A DNA stretch of 64,000 nucleotides from Diphasiastrum complanatum (GCA_029204225.1 CM055110.1:38500747-38564746); one strand, 5' to 3'; counted from the stretch's first letter, positions 1-10,195 are shown. The notes: generated from the sequence alone by a model not told the origin. Numbers and translations are program-made.

Positions 1-2030
1 CAATTATGAGATTTGAGACCTTGCAACTTTCCATCCACTGTGAATGATGACCGTAGAGAATGGGCAAAACCAGTTGGTGTTCTAATATCATGAATAATGG
101 AGCGCACATGGTTAAGCTCCTCCTTAGTGAATGTCCAAGGTACTTCTGGAGCATGATCTTCACCATCCTTTATCTAATATTCTTTTTGGGTGTTTGATTC
201 TTTTAGATCGTGCCTTGCAACAATGGTATCTTTTTCACCAATCAAGTGTTTTCAAATAGATTCACCCACATTTTTAAATATGCGCATGGGATCAAGTAGG
301 TGATTAATCAAAAGGTTATTCCAATATTCCAAACGATGAAATATAGATAATATTTTCATACCATCGATTGGCTTTGCTTGATATTCCTCCCATATTATTC
401 GCCAATCTTTCACGGACATCCTCTTTGAAGGCATCTCTCTCAACTCTTCCTGCAAAACCTCTTCTATGAGTGTCTCTAAATGGATGGCCTTCATGCAAGT
501 ATTTACGATGATTTTCATAAAACACTTTTTTGAGACTAAAAGAGTATCTTCCCACAAGATTTGGCCCGCACAAAAAACAAGCATTTTTTCCAGCCATTTG
601 AAAGTCTGCCCAACAAATGGATACTATCAATCACTATATAAAAAAGTATATGTTAAAGAATAATTATAGCCATTGTAGTATATCATGTAAATGTCAAGAA
701 TTACTAGTTGTATGTAACTGTAAACAAACTCCTATGTACACAAGATAGACATTGTTTGAATGATTAACTGAGCATTCACCTAATCCTGGATAGTCATGCA
801 TTGTCCACATTACAATGGCATGTAGTGTAAACTCCCTCTCATGTAAGGGGCGCGAAATGTCATATGTTTTTATCCCCTTTCACAAATCTTCCAACTCGTC
901 AATAAGTGGCTCAAGATACACATCCATGTTCTTAACCTTGCGTTGGCCAGGATTTAAAAGTGCCAACATAATGTGTCCCTTTTTTGTACTCAACCAAGGA
1001 GGAATATTATAATTTCAAACAGGCCAAATGGACCACATAGTTGCTCGTACACGAAAGGGGTTCACACCATCTGTTGCAAGACGAAATCTCACATTTTTTG
1101 ACTCATTGACAAAGTTTGGATACTCTTTGTTGATGTGTTTCCATGCAGGTGAATATGAAGGTACCCTCATCATCCCATCCGTAGAGGTATGGTGTGCATG
1201 CTAGTCCATAAGTTGTGAAAGAGATTTACAACGAAATAAATGTTGCAATCGTGGAATTACTGGAAAATGTCGTAAAACTTTGCACGGAATGGTTGCCCCT
1301 TGCAAATTATCTCTATATCGAGGAGTATCACAAATGGGACATTTCTTGAGTGATTCGTACCTTCCTCGATATAAAAAACAATCTTTTGAACATGCATGAT
1401 ATTGCTTGTAGTCCATCCTGATGTTGGACAACATCTTTCGTGCCTCATCTCTTGTTTCAGGCATGACATTCCCTTATGGGAGAATTTTTTTTTTTCAATA
1501 GTCTATACATGACAAAAGAAGTCATTGTTAAAAGAATATCACTCGATGTCCAAATTGTAAATTTTGTTTCACAGCAAAAATGACAAGTAGATGAAATTTT
1601 TTTTACTCAAATAATAATGTGAGGCTTTGGTCACTCCATCTATATTTGGCTTGAAGATTTAATAGAAGTAGAGAAGTCGCCAAACGAGATGTCTTTGCTC
1701 CAAGATACAATGCGGTCTTTGATTCTTCTCGCAATTTCTTTTTTTCTTTAGACAAAAGTGCCTCCTCATCTTTTTCATTGTGTCTAGCTGCAATACTGTT
1801 CTCTTACATATCATCCAACATGTCTCCCATGATTTCAAATTCATCATTCATTGGAAGCTCATTTTCATCGTTGGAACTTGTTTGTGAAGAAGTAGATTTA
1901 GATGAGCTAGATTCAGATGCATTAGTCTCTTGATTAATGCGCTCATCAATTTCCATCATCTCTTTTAAGCCTTGACGTAGACGACGAAGTAATTGCTTTA
2001 TATGTGGACCGTTGTATTGCATTCGTCATC
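1..2030 (-). pseudogene. CACTA/En-Spm TNP2 transposase, decayed, runs off left edge
   Basis: TNP2 cuts and rejoins CACTA-type DNA transposons in the nucleus. Read on the minus strand the pieces come in family order: an acidic Ser-rich N-terminus (2022-1804); a LYLGAKTSRLATSLLLLNLQ block (about 1690-1640); ILP-stop-GNVMPET leading into the signature with HACSKDCFLYR, KKCPICDTPRY and LRHFPVIPRLQHLF (1490-1204); FRLATDGVNPF and MDVYLEPLIDELEDL (1130-890); MWTMHDYPGLGECS (805-760); CGPNLVGRYS with a KYLHEGHPF block (about 630-460); SIFHRLEYWNNLLINHLLD (about 350-290); and KLQGLKSHN at the window edge. The gaps at about 1600-1500 and 750-640 fall where the homology breaks, so they may be introns. 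In-frame stops and frameshifts make this copy non-functional. The C-terminal part lies outside the window, and no CACTA terminal repeat could be located. Family assignment is firm; exon limits are approximate. Confidence 0.88.
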
Positions 2031-2094
2031 TACGTCGACCATTACAAGGATTATTGTCTCCAACACTAAATGAGGATGAAGAATTCTATATATC

Positions 2095-2200
2095 AAAATA
2101 ACAAGAAGTAGGTTGAAACAATGCTTGATAAAGATTTCCTCTCGATACTTGATAGATCTAAATGTTGCATATGAATATAAATGACCTCTTAGTTTAAAAA
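2095..2200 (-). pseudogene. Partial second copy of SET-domain C-terminus
   Basis: The minus-strand reading contains YREEIFIKHCFN, which parallels FGEELFIKYSFN near the end of the SET ORF at 2409-3359. The DNA behind the two is visibly similar over about 45 bp. It lies directly upstream of the TNP2 N-terminus and is on the same strand. It is either a duplicated exon or a truncated duplicate of the neighbouring gene. The short length limits certainty. Confidence 0.55.
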
Positions 2201-2408
2201 GTATGAACATACCAATGTATCTATTAGACAGATTTGTCTTTTCAACTTGTTAACATTCAATGAACTCAAATATGAATAACGCTCCTAACATTTAATCTAG
2301 GCAAATGACGAATAATGCTCCTAACATTTGACATATTCAATGACACAAACCAAATACAATCAAGATGCATGGATTATACATCTCTACATATCAGCAAAAT
2401 TTAAATCT

Positions 2409-3359
2409 TCACATTTGACTTATTGTCTTTTGCAAACATTTGGGTAGAGGATGGTTGAAACTATACTTGATGAACAATTCCTCCCCAAACTTGATATATC
2501 TAGTGGCACAGACCATTACATAAGTGCCCTTTACATTCCTAGTGAAATATTTTTCTTTTCCATTGGTGCGTTCTTCAAAATCACAGTTCGTCAATAGAGG
2601 GTGGCCAATGGAACTATTTATATATGCAGCAATGTTTTCATGCACATCTAGACGTCCATCAATGTATGTACGATTTTCCCTTGAGATGTTGCCTCCTTGC
2701 ATGCGTTGCTCCTCCAAAGAACAAGCATTTGAATTCAAGCCATATACTTGCATCCTCCATTGGTGACGACACAAAGCATGCCAATCACCCCAATTGTATT
2801 GAGGCCCTGCATATGGCATTAATGTCACAACACTATTTAAAGGGACCTCAATACTACTCAATGCAAAAAGGCCCAAACCAGCCTCAGGAAAGTGTTCACT
2901 AGGTATGATCATGTACATTCGACCCCAATACATAAATGGTGTTCCATTTGATAGTAATGGTGATTGGAGTGGCCAACACGAATATCTACTTCTAATAAAA
3001 GTTTTTACTAATGGTTGCAAGCTAGGTGGAAGAGGAAGGTCAGACAAAGAACCTAGAATGTCTTTTGACACATCAACAGTGCGTAGTAATTTGCAATTAT
3101 CTTTCAAACTAGTCATAATACGTCCAAGACGTGTTCTCTTTCTTAAAGGGGTGGTCATGTTTGTGGAATCCACGTGGAGTATCATGGAGGACTCATGTGC
3201 AACATCTAGGATAGGTGTGGTTGGGTGGTAAGAACGTTCTAGAGATTTGGAAACATGGATTGAATCACAAGGCATTGATGAACTAATTATATCATGCAAG
3301 GGGTCATCATCAACAAGAGCATCATCTAGGGCCAATGATGATCCAGAATCAATATTCAT
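2409..3359 (-). CDS. SET-domain protein (putative lysine methyltransferase-like), intact 316 aa
   Basis: SET domains transfer methyl groups from S-adenosylmethionine to lysines, usually on histones. The ORF is uninterrupted. Residues 1-150 are acidic and Ser-rich with a basic patch (PLRKRTRLGR), without a domain I recognise. Residues about 153-302 fit SET: AGLGLFA (159-165), then YIDGR and HENIAAYINSS in the place of the cofactor-binding NHSC motif (here NSSI), NCDF (258-261), and GEEL (292-295) followed by Tyr299 in KYSF. Pre-SET and post-SET cysteine clusters are not evident, and the altered NHSC motif leaves activity doubtful. It sits on the same strand as the CACTA transposase, about 380 bp upstream of its N-terminus. 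The ATG at 3359 is a choice of convenience: the frame stays open upstream to a TAG at about 3556. This may be a gene captured by the transposon or a second transposon-borne ORF. Confidence 0.75.
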   Translation of the reverse strand: MNIDSGSSLALDDALVDDDPLHDIISSSMPCDSIHVSKSLERSYHPTTPILDVAHESSMILHVDSTNMTTPLRKRTRLGRIMTSLKDNCKLLRTVDVSKDILGSLSDLPLPPSLQPLVKTFIRSRYSCWPLQSPLLSNGTPFMYWGRMYMIIPSEHFPEAGLGLFALSSIEVPLNSVVTLMPYAGPQYNWGDWHALCRHQWRMQVYGLNSNACSLEEQRMQGGNISRENRTYIDGRLDVHENIAAYINSSIGHPLLTNCDFEERTNGKEKYFTRNVKGTYVMVCATRYIKFGEELFIKYSFNHPLPKCLQKTISQM

Positions 3360-3703
3360 TTTATCCTATCAATAATATTCCCCCTAGATCCAATTAACTC
3401 TAGGGACAAGTTTGTATCAATTAATAGATCCAATGTAGTCCATGTATCAAATTCTACTTCTAACATCACAATTGACATCCAAACTGTGGATAATTCAATG
3501 GTCACCAAGATATCAGTTACCAAAATTTGAACTTGTAGAAGGGCACTCTACCACAACTTTGAAGAGCTCAAAGAATTAGCAACTCCAATTCTAATTTCCC
3601 TTGAGAAATTGGCACTCCTCAACTGGGATGTAAATCCAAATGCCTCGATCTTCCTATCCGATGTAGCTTGCCTCTCCTCTATCCAAAAGTGCATCTTAGC
3701 CGA
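3360..3703 (-). other. Upstream leader / possible extension of SET reading frame
   Basis: The stretch between the primer-site candidate and the SET ATG reads on the minus strand in the SET frame, from an ATG near 3690, with only one stop (TAG at about 3556). It includes the open segment WTTLDLLIDTNLSLELIG. It could be 5' leader of an LTR element or a decayed N-terminal extension. I do not recognise the peptide. Confidence 0.3.
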
Positions 3704-4220
3704 GATCTGATACCAATGTAACAACCCTCAACAATAACCCCTAAGATGAGGATACAATAGGAGAGACAATGGAGCCAAACCTCCCAACCAATCCTAGATC
3801 AAAACTGGATCTAGCCCCCAAGCCATGCCATGTGAAGCAAGAGGAGAAACTGGTAACCTAAACCCAAGAGGAGAAGAGAGAAACTGGTAACCTAAACCCA
3901 ATATGTCGATGGGAGAATATCCACCTCCTTATATAGAGAGTAGAGTCATGTGCATGTAACCATGCAATCCCCATGCAGGTCAACTATAAATAGATCACAT
4001 CTCTTCATGCAGTCCTCCTGCCTATATCTATCACACAGACATGCAATACTCCATATGTCTCAATTAGAGTGTCTGGGTCCTCTCAAGGTAATTAGTCACA
4101 AACAGGCCTTGACATGGAATTAAATCTCGGCGTGCCCAATAATCTCGAGTACTAGAGGCCCGATCTACCATATTAGGACTATTCCAGGTCCTTAACCAAA
4201 TATGGCCATAACAGTTATCA
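3704..4220 (-). mobile_element. Minus-strand LTR with adjacent tRNA-Met primer site
   Basis: At 3715-3704 the minus strand reads TGGTATCAGATC, 11 of 12 bases of the common initiator-Met primer site TGGTATCAGAGC. One base further lies the end of an LTR-like block (3717-4220, about 504 bp) with termini TGATAAC and GTTACA. A TATATAAGG box on the minus strand at about 3930 fits an LTR promoter. No second LTR copy was found downstream, so this is a 5' LTR fragment. The SET ORF is the next open frame downstream on the same strand. Confidence 0.5.
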
Positions 4221-4478
4221 AATCATTTCATGCCCATTCCAAATCTCAAGAGTGAAAAGGAAAATCTAGGTGTCAAATCTTTTGAAATCCATTCCAACTC
4301 TCAAAATAAAGAGTCATTGGTGTTTTTTGAATCCAATAGGGGTGTTTGGATCTAGTTTTTGTGATTTGATAGAGTGCCTTTGTCTTAGTGATGAAAGCAA
4401 AGCTTAGTTTCCATTTGACTAGGTTGAGAAGAGATATGATTCAAACTTTGTGGTAGATCTTGTGTAGATCCTTCTAGA

Positions 4479-5828
4479 TTGTTGAATGTGTTCAAATCTA
4501 GTTTCTTGAGAGTCACAAATTACATTTTGAAAAGATTTTACTCCCTCATCATGGCATCAATAGGTGGCAACCTATTGGAGGCAAGTAAGGATCCTAAATG
4601 CAACCTTTGTGGCAAGAGAGATCATTTTGTCTCAAGATGCTACAGAATGAAGACCAATCCATCCAAGGAGAACCAAAGCAAGGGGTCCAAGGTGAAGGAT
4701 GGAGCTTCGAGTTCAAAGTGCAAAGGCAAGAAGGACAAATCCAAGGAAAGGTTTTTCCTTTGTGGAAAGATGCATGAGGCTTGGAGTCTCACAAGGACTT
4801 ACGAGATTTGTCTTCAAAAGTCCATCACCACACATCTCAAACCTTTTGATGTTTTTCATTTGGAAGTGAATTGTTTGGTTCAAGATGCAAAGATAGATGT
4901 CACTTTAATTAATGTCACTTGGATTTATTTCATGTCCTTGCAATGCATTTTGTTTGGAACTTTGGATAAGTTCAAAGTTACTGTTATGATCCAAGAGAAA
5001 CCAAGCAAGATTAAGGAGGAGCAATCACAAAATGAAAATAGTTCCATTTATGCTCTCATGACATCTTTTGAAGAACTATTTTGCTTTGAAGAGATTTGTA
5101 TCTCAAATGTGGAAGGAAATAGTAGTTGAGTGTGATGCCTTAATAGATAGCAAAGCATGTTTTCCTTGTAAACTTACATTGAGTATAAAGACAAGGAAAT
5201 GGAAATGTATTCATGATGTATTTTCTTTTGGTTTCAATAAGATCATGAATGATGTGTTCATTCATAATGTTGAAAATTGTAAATTTTCAATTTTAAAGGC
5301 AAGTTGTAAACTTCTTATGAGAATAAATGAAGCATCCAAAGTGGACACTTATATCCATGAGCAAGTAGTTAGCCTTATTGAGACGGAAATAAGACTAACT
5401 ACTTGCCAATATAAGAAAAATCAAGATAAGAAAAATCATGCCAAGTTGTGGTGATTTTTGTACTTATGTTTCAAGCATAAGTATTCTTGATGACCATAAA
5501 AAGTACACATTCTATGATTATATTTGTTGTGATCATCATGAGACATGGAGGTCTCAGATTTCCATCAAGGAGGAGCATGCACATGACGAAGGAGCAAGCC
5601 TCAAGGTCAAGCATCTACATGAAAATTGGAAGAAATCAATTTTGGAGGTGCTAGGAAGGTGCAAAGCTCTCAAGTTCATCAAAGAAGTCAACATCAAGGA
5701 GGCACTCTCATGGATATGGTGATCTCGGGTCTTTACATTGGCTGATCTTCACACCTATGAACCTGCAATGATCAGCCTTAAGTGTTGTAAATAGATGTAT
5801 CACAGATGTATCAAGTTAGTTTTGAGGA
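4479..5828 (+). pseudogene. Retroelement interior with CCHC gag knuckle and unknown 3' ORF
   Basis: The plus strand begins with a reading that contains MASIGG (about 4551) and a CX2CX4HX4C zinc knuckle (CNLCGKRDHFVSRC, about 4598-4640), followed by a Lys/Ser-rich stretch (KGKKDKSKE). This is typical of the nucleocapsid part of a copia gag. Downstream, open segments at 5068-5454 and 5438-5722 carry SCKLLMRINEAS, DTYIHEQVVSL and YTFYDYICCDHHETWRSQIS, none of which I recognise. A diverged copy of this part recurs at 8870-9170, so it belongs to an element family. No protease, integrase or reverse transcriptase is visible, which suggests a non-autonomous (LARD-like) or internally deleted element. 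It ends at a purine tract (gaggag) before the LTR-like block at 5829. Confidence 0.55.
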
Positions 5829-6681
5829 GTGTTAAAATTGGAAAAAGCTAACTTGATCAAATCTTGTAAATACCATTATTACTAGTACATATCATTATTA
5901 GACATGTGTGGAGCCTGTTCCCATGTGTGAAATAAATACGGTTATCATTTAGATGAGTCATATAGGTTGTACATACCATTTCATTTGAGACCTAGTGGCT
6001 AAAATGGCCAAAATCTAGTTTTCTAGCCATATGCCACTTGGCATCATTTTATTGGTAGGAAAAGCTATTTCACATGGATACGAGTGATCTCACATGTGCC
6101 AAGGACTGCTCACATGTGTGGAAAGATCAGTAGTAGGTGAGATCCCACTTGTAGTAGATATTTGTTCAAGTCCCTATAAATTAGAAAAATTGCCTAAAGT
6201 CAAGGGAGGTGGATATAAGTTAGGAAACTTGGTCCATGTGTCATATTGATGATTATTGGTGGATCCTTTGATGAGTAGGCACTCTCACACATGCCAAATC
6301 AGCTGGGTAAGCATCAGCTCTTGTGTATATATAGTGGCTCATTTGGCCATAATTGGCAATGAAGCAAGACCTTGGTTTTGGAGACATATCTTGAGTATTC
6401 TCATATTTGTGTTGTGATTTTATGGTTCTATTGCTTTCTAACACTTGTGTAATTCATTTTCTGTTGTAAGTCCATATAGGTACTGTTCTTCACACGTGTG
6501 AAGGCAGTAGGTCTCATGTTTAATCATTTGCTTGTTGTTCTTGCTAGATTTTTTTATGAGAAATTGATCTGATTCTAAATCTAATCATTGGTTGATTAGT
6601 AGATCAAGTAATCTAGCTTCCAACACCTCTTGAGTATCTGATTTAGATCCATTCTTGTTTTTTATTTCTCTAAAATTTTAC
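5829..6681 (+). mobile_element. Putative 3' LTR (about 850 bp)
   Basis: The block follows a GAGGAG purine tract, starts TGTTAAAATTGG and ends AAAATTTTACA, so the ends form a short near-perfect inverted repeat typical of LTRs. It contains several CACATGTG- and CACACGTGTG-type palindromes and a run of CA-rich motifs. No matching 5' LTR was found upstream. The exact ends are inferred. Confidence 0.45.
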
Positions 6682-6699
6682 AAGAAAGTGTGTAGCAAG

Positions 6700-7565
6700 G
6701 AAGTAGCATTGGTTTTCTGCAGAACAAACTACATGGCAGCATATTACTTCACAAAAGCTCTATCATAGGAGCAACATCTCAGATTTAAGGATATGTTAAA
6801 TCTGAAGATCAAGGTTTTTCAAGATCCACATTAAGGGGGGGTGTTTGATTTCTTATGCTCAGTCTTAACAAATCGTTCAAGTAATGAGCATCCTGAAAAC
6901 CGAAGGCCAACTACATGTTTCGGACCTTCACATTTTTCCTTTGAGATTTCTTGTGCCTTAACCATTTTTAGGCTCCTTCGCAAAAAATGCGACATAGTGG
7001 CTAGAATGTCGTAGAATCAATTTCAGGTCCACCTTCATCTTTTTTGTCTTTTTTTCTGCCTTCGCTCTAGAGGCACCTTCGGGATTTTTGCACCTTCGAG
7101 ATTTTTCATACTTTCAGTTTAAGGGCACCTTCGGGTTTTCTCCATAAGTGGCGGATCGATGTTGCCAACTTATCATCAACCATAAAAACAACTGGACAAC
7201 CAAATATTCCAAGGGCGGTTACCAACTTTGTACATATACAAAGACTGGCGTAAATAGCATTCAATGCTTATAAGATATTTTTGAAGACAATTTTAAATAT
7301 ATACTAGCTGAATTAAGCTATGTAGTGAGAGTCTTTTATGTAAGTCAATGTAAGCATTGTCTTAAAGACACAATTAAAGTTCTTCTATAGCCAGCGTTAT
7401 CACGCTCATCAAGTTGAAGTTATTACTTCAAGCCATTGTACTCACCGTTGATATTAATCATAGTGCAATTTTTGTCTCACTACTATATTGTTCATTTGCG
7501 CAATTTTGTATGAATCATTCTTCTTGAATATTTCTGTTGCTACCTGTTGTGTTTCCGTTCCTACA
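6700..7565 (+). mobile_element. Copia RNase H tail, polypurine tract and LTR fragment
   Basis: The plus-strand reading at about 6720-6830 contains YFTKALS, a stop, EQHLRFKDMLNL and VFQDPH: the usual C-terminus of copia RNase H, degraded. A polypurine tract (aaggggggg, about 6831-6840) follows, then an LTR-like start TGTTTGATTTC. The LTR probably runs to about 7565, just before sequence belonging to another copia end. It contains a repeated cct-tcg(a/g)g-(a/t)ttt motif between 7060 and 7145. Everything upstream of RNase H is missing. Confidence 0.5.
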
Positions 7566-7599
7566 CGCCTACGCTCAAAGCAACGAGCTTCCATTGTTG

Positions 7600-8218
7600 G
7601 TCATCCCCACGTTTTATGATAGTAAAGAGCATTGGAATCTAGGAAAACAAGTTTTGAGGTACATTAGTGGAACTTGAAATTTTGGCATATTATATGAAAG
7701 AGGGATCATCATCTAACTTATTTGGATTTTTAGATTCAGACTATGCTAGACATAAAATGGATAGGAAATCCATAAGTGCACATTGTATTTTTATAGGTGA
7801 TGGAGCTATATCATGGATGTTAAAGAAACAAGCCGCTATCTCATTGTCATCTAGTGATGCCGAGTACAAAGCTCTTACACATTGCACAAAGGAGATGGTA
7901 TGGATCAAGAGGATGATCAAGGACCTTCACTTACTGGATTTTTCAGAGAGCCCAATCCTCTTTTGTGACAACCTATCAGCCCAAAAGTTGGCAACCAATC
8001 CTATCTATCATGCTAGGAGCAAGCACATTGAGGTGGCATATCACTTTATGAGGGAGCAAGTCATGGCAAAGGAGGTCGAGCTTCAACATGTTTTTTCAAG
8101 GGAATGTGTAGCTGATATCTTCACCAAATCATTGGCAAAAGACTTGCTTATCAAGCATAGGACATCATTTGGAGTGTTATCAAAGTCCATGCTAAAACTA
8201 GTTGAAGAGGGAGTGTGA
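7600..8218 (+). pseudogene. Copia RNase H domain (3' end of pol)
   Basis: This is the C-terminal ribonuclease H of a copia polyprotein, which removes the RNA strand during reverse transcription. The reading has LGKQVLRYISGT, a stop at about 7674, then NFGILYERG, FLDSDYARHKMDRKSISAHC, LSSSDAEYKALTHCTKE, ILFCDNLSAQKLATNP, HARSKHIEVAYHFMREQV and VADIFTKSLAKD, so the usual D, E and D catalytic positions are present. It ends LVEEGV at 8218, directly on a GAAGAGGGAGTG purine tract. All upstream pol is absent. Confidence 0.88.
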
Positions 8219-8496
8219 GAGATTTCAACTAGTTTAGTCAAATTTGCTACATTTCTTTATATGGCATTTGAGGCCAATTTCATAGACTTAGAGTTTGACT
8301 TTTCAAAGTCATATTATTCTAAAAGCATTTGAATAAATACTTTTGGAAAGTGTGAAAAACTTTAGAACACGAGTTTTAGAGATTCAAGTTTGAATTAGAA
8401 TCTAGTCCTCATTAATGCAGGTTTTCCATTATGGAGAGAAACCAAAGTCCAAAGTTAGGTTTGAACCTACTATAAAAGGATGTAACTCATGGGAAG

Positions 8497-8540
<44 letters not shown>

Positions 8541-8700
8541 CATTCTTATACATGGTTCTCTTGGGTTCTACTATCCATTGGTGCACTATACTTGTGATGT
8601 CTTGCAATTTTGTGTGTAGAATATTCATTAAGTGCTATTTTCAGATCCACACATGTGAAATACAGTAGCTTATTATTTTTGTATAGCCAAAAATATTATT
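8212..8700 (+). mobile_element. Copia 3' LTR with TATA box and (CT)n
   Basis: The LTR starts TGTGAGAGATTTCAAC right after the purine tract of the preceding RNase H. A clear TATA box (TATAAAAGGA, 8471-8480) is followed 22 bp later by a (CT)n tract (8502-8537), which places the microsatellite at the expected transcription start or early leader. The 3' end of the LTR was not fixed. Confidence 0.55.
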
Positions 8701-8822
8701 TTATGTTTTGATTCATGTTTGATCAAGATCTAATAGAGTTTGCATCTCATTCATAGTGTAGATGTTGGTTTTTCTACATTGGCAAGATTGCTGATATATT
8801 TTCTTTCTAACCCAATATCATT

Positions 8823-9234
8823 TTGTTGATTTGGATCTTAATTAATCTGAAATCTTTTACATATGTTACTCATAGTGTGAAAATTCATATTTTTACATGT
8901 TGTGAGGCAATTTGTAAACTTCTCTTGAAACTAAGTGAATCATCCTCGAAGGACACTTACATCCTTGAGCAAGTATGTAGCCTCAAGAATATCAAGATAG
9001 TGTTTGATTTCAAGATTAGATCCATCATGGATAAAGTTCATAGTATGTGGACTAGTCAAGCTAGAATGCATAATCTTGATAATCATCACATTTGCTCATT
9101 TTATGATCTTGATCTTTATGAGGCATGGAAGCCTCAGATTTCTCATTTTATGGTGCAACCATAATCATGCATGTGGATCTTTCAAGTCAAAGATCATATG
9201 CATGATCAAGCATGGAGGAAGCACAAGAATATAG
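8823..9234 (+). pseudogene. Diverged paralogue of the 5.26-5.62 kb retroelement segment
   Basis: The reading CKLLLKLSESSSKDTYILEQ, then VCSLKNIKI and HHICSFYDLDLYEAWKPQIS, parallels the 5.3-kb element (CKLLMRINEAS, DTYIHEQVVSL, YTFYDYICCDHHETWRSQIS) in order and spacing. The function of this shared protein segment is unknown. It ends shortly before an LTR-like start at about 9436 (tgaaaatttggc), as in the other copy. Confidence 0.5.
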
Positions 9235-9419
9235 TGGCAAATTGGTGGAATGCTCTTCAATGGAATTGGCAAGTGGTTTCTACCAAAGAAATCATGTCAT
9301 GAATATGGGGAAGTTGCTGCTATGGAGGATCCCTTGGCTGCTTTTCCACATCACATGCATATCAAAGGATCCACTCAACAAGTTTCACAAGCTCCTTGGT
9401 TGATCTAGTACCTTATCAG

Positions 9420-9800
9420 GCTAGTTTTTGAGTGTGAAAATTTGGCAAAATCTACCTTTGTTATTTTGCAATTCTTGTTTGTGAGAAAAACTCACACGTG
9501 TGGAGCATGTTCCCACGTGTGTGTGGAAAATAGACAAAAATGTCCTAGTTATGTTGAGTTAGGGATACTCAAGTTTTTAGTAGAGATTTAGCCATGTCTT
9601 TGATGTTGATTAGGCCATTTTTGGCACTAGAGGCAAAATAGGAAAGTACACATGGCAAGTTGTGATTAGGCCAAAAGTATGTTGTGACATAGCTAAAGCC
9701 AAGTTAGGATTATGACATTTGTCAAGTTTAGGTTTGGTGTGTGACATGTCTCCATGTGTTGGCATGAGAGTTAGTGACCAATCAAGAAAGAGATTTCATT
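9420..9800 (+). mobile_element. LTR-like block related to that at 5829
   Basis: The block begins at about 9436 in the same position relative to the unknown ORF as the 5829 LTR, and shares a stretch reading CACACGTGTGGAGCATGTTC against ACATGTGTGGAGCCTGTTCC there. Boundaries are unclear. Confidence 0.35.
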
Positions 9801-10195
9801 CTCCATTTTACAAAATCAGCTAAATTAGAATCTAAAACAGCTGCAGCAACATGTCTACCTCTCTAAACAGCACATGCGCTCATAGTGCCGCTATCACTAA
9901 ATAAATAAAAAACCCAATCAGTTGGGTGAGAAAAAATATCAATTAAATAATTGACTAATTGTTGTGGCTTTTGGTAGGGACAAGCCACGTAATTCATCAT
10001 TGGATTCTTGAGTTTCTTTGTCATGATTGGATATTGGAACAAGTTTTCAAAACTTGTCAACCCAGAGGTGTTGTAGTGAAGCATCGAGCACTTGCCATCC
10101 AAAAAATAATAATTAATGGTTATGTATTCTACTTCATTGCAAAGTCGTGCTCCTCTCAAGTTTCTGACATTGGGCTTGTACCTTGTAACTGACAT
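9780..10195 (-). pseudogene. Beta-class DNA N4/N6 methyltransferase-like fragment
   Basis: These enzymes methylate adenine N6 or cytosine N4 in DNA. The 110-residue minus-strand reading has, in beta-class order, a motif X-like CPYQKPQQLVNYLIDIF (residues 72-88) followed at once by a motif I-like WVFYLFSDSGTMSA (94-107), where FxGxGT is expected. After one TAG the frame continues RGRHVAAAVLDSN, matching the acidic post-I strand. The second glycine-loop position is Asp101, readable as a Gly-to-Asp G-to-A change, so this copy is inactive. The catalytic DPPY motif, expected upstream, is not visible. The N-terminal part (EVEYITINYYFLDGKCSMLH) is unassigned. It lies just beyond the truncated gypsy gag, with no clear link. 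Assignment rests on motif order and spacing. Confidence 0.5.

Noticed and set aside
2524-3231. Plus-strand open frames opposite the SET ORF
   Set aside because: They are antisense shadows of the minus-strand SET gene and show no domain of their own.
4479-4550. Start of the gag-like frame at 4479
   Set aside because: The frame is open from 4479, but the MASIGG start near 4551 fits gag proteins better; the upstream part reads like leader sequence.
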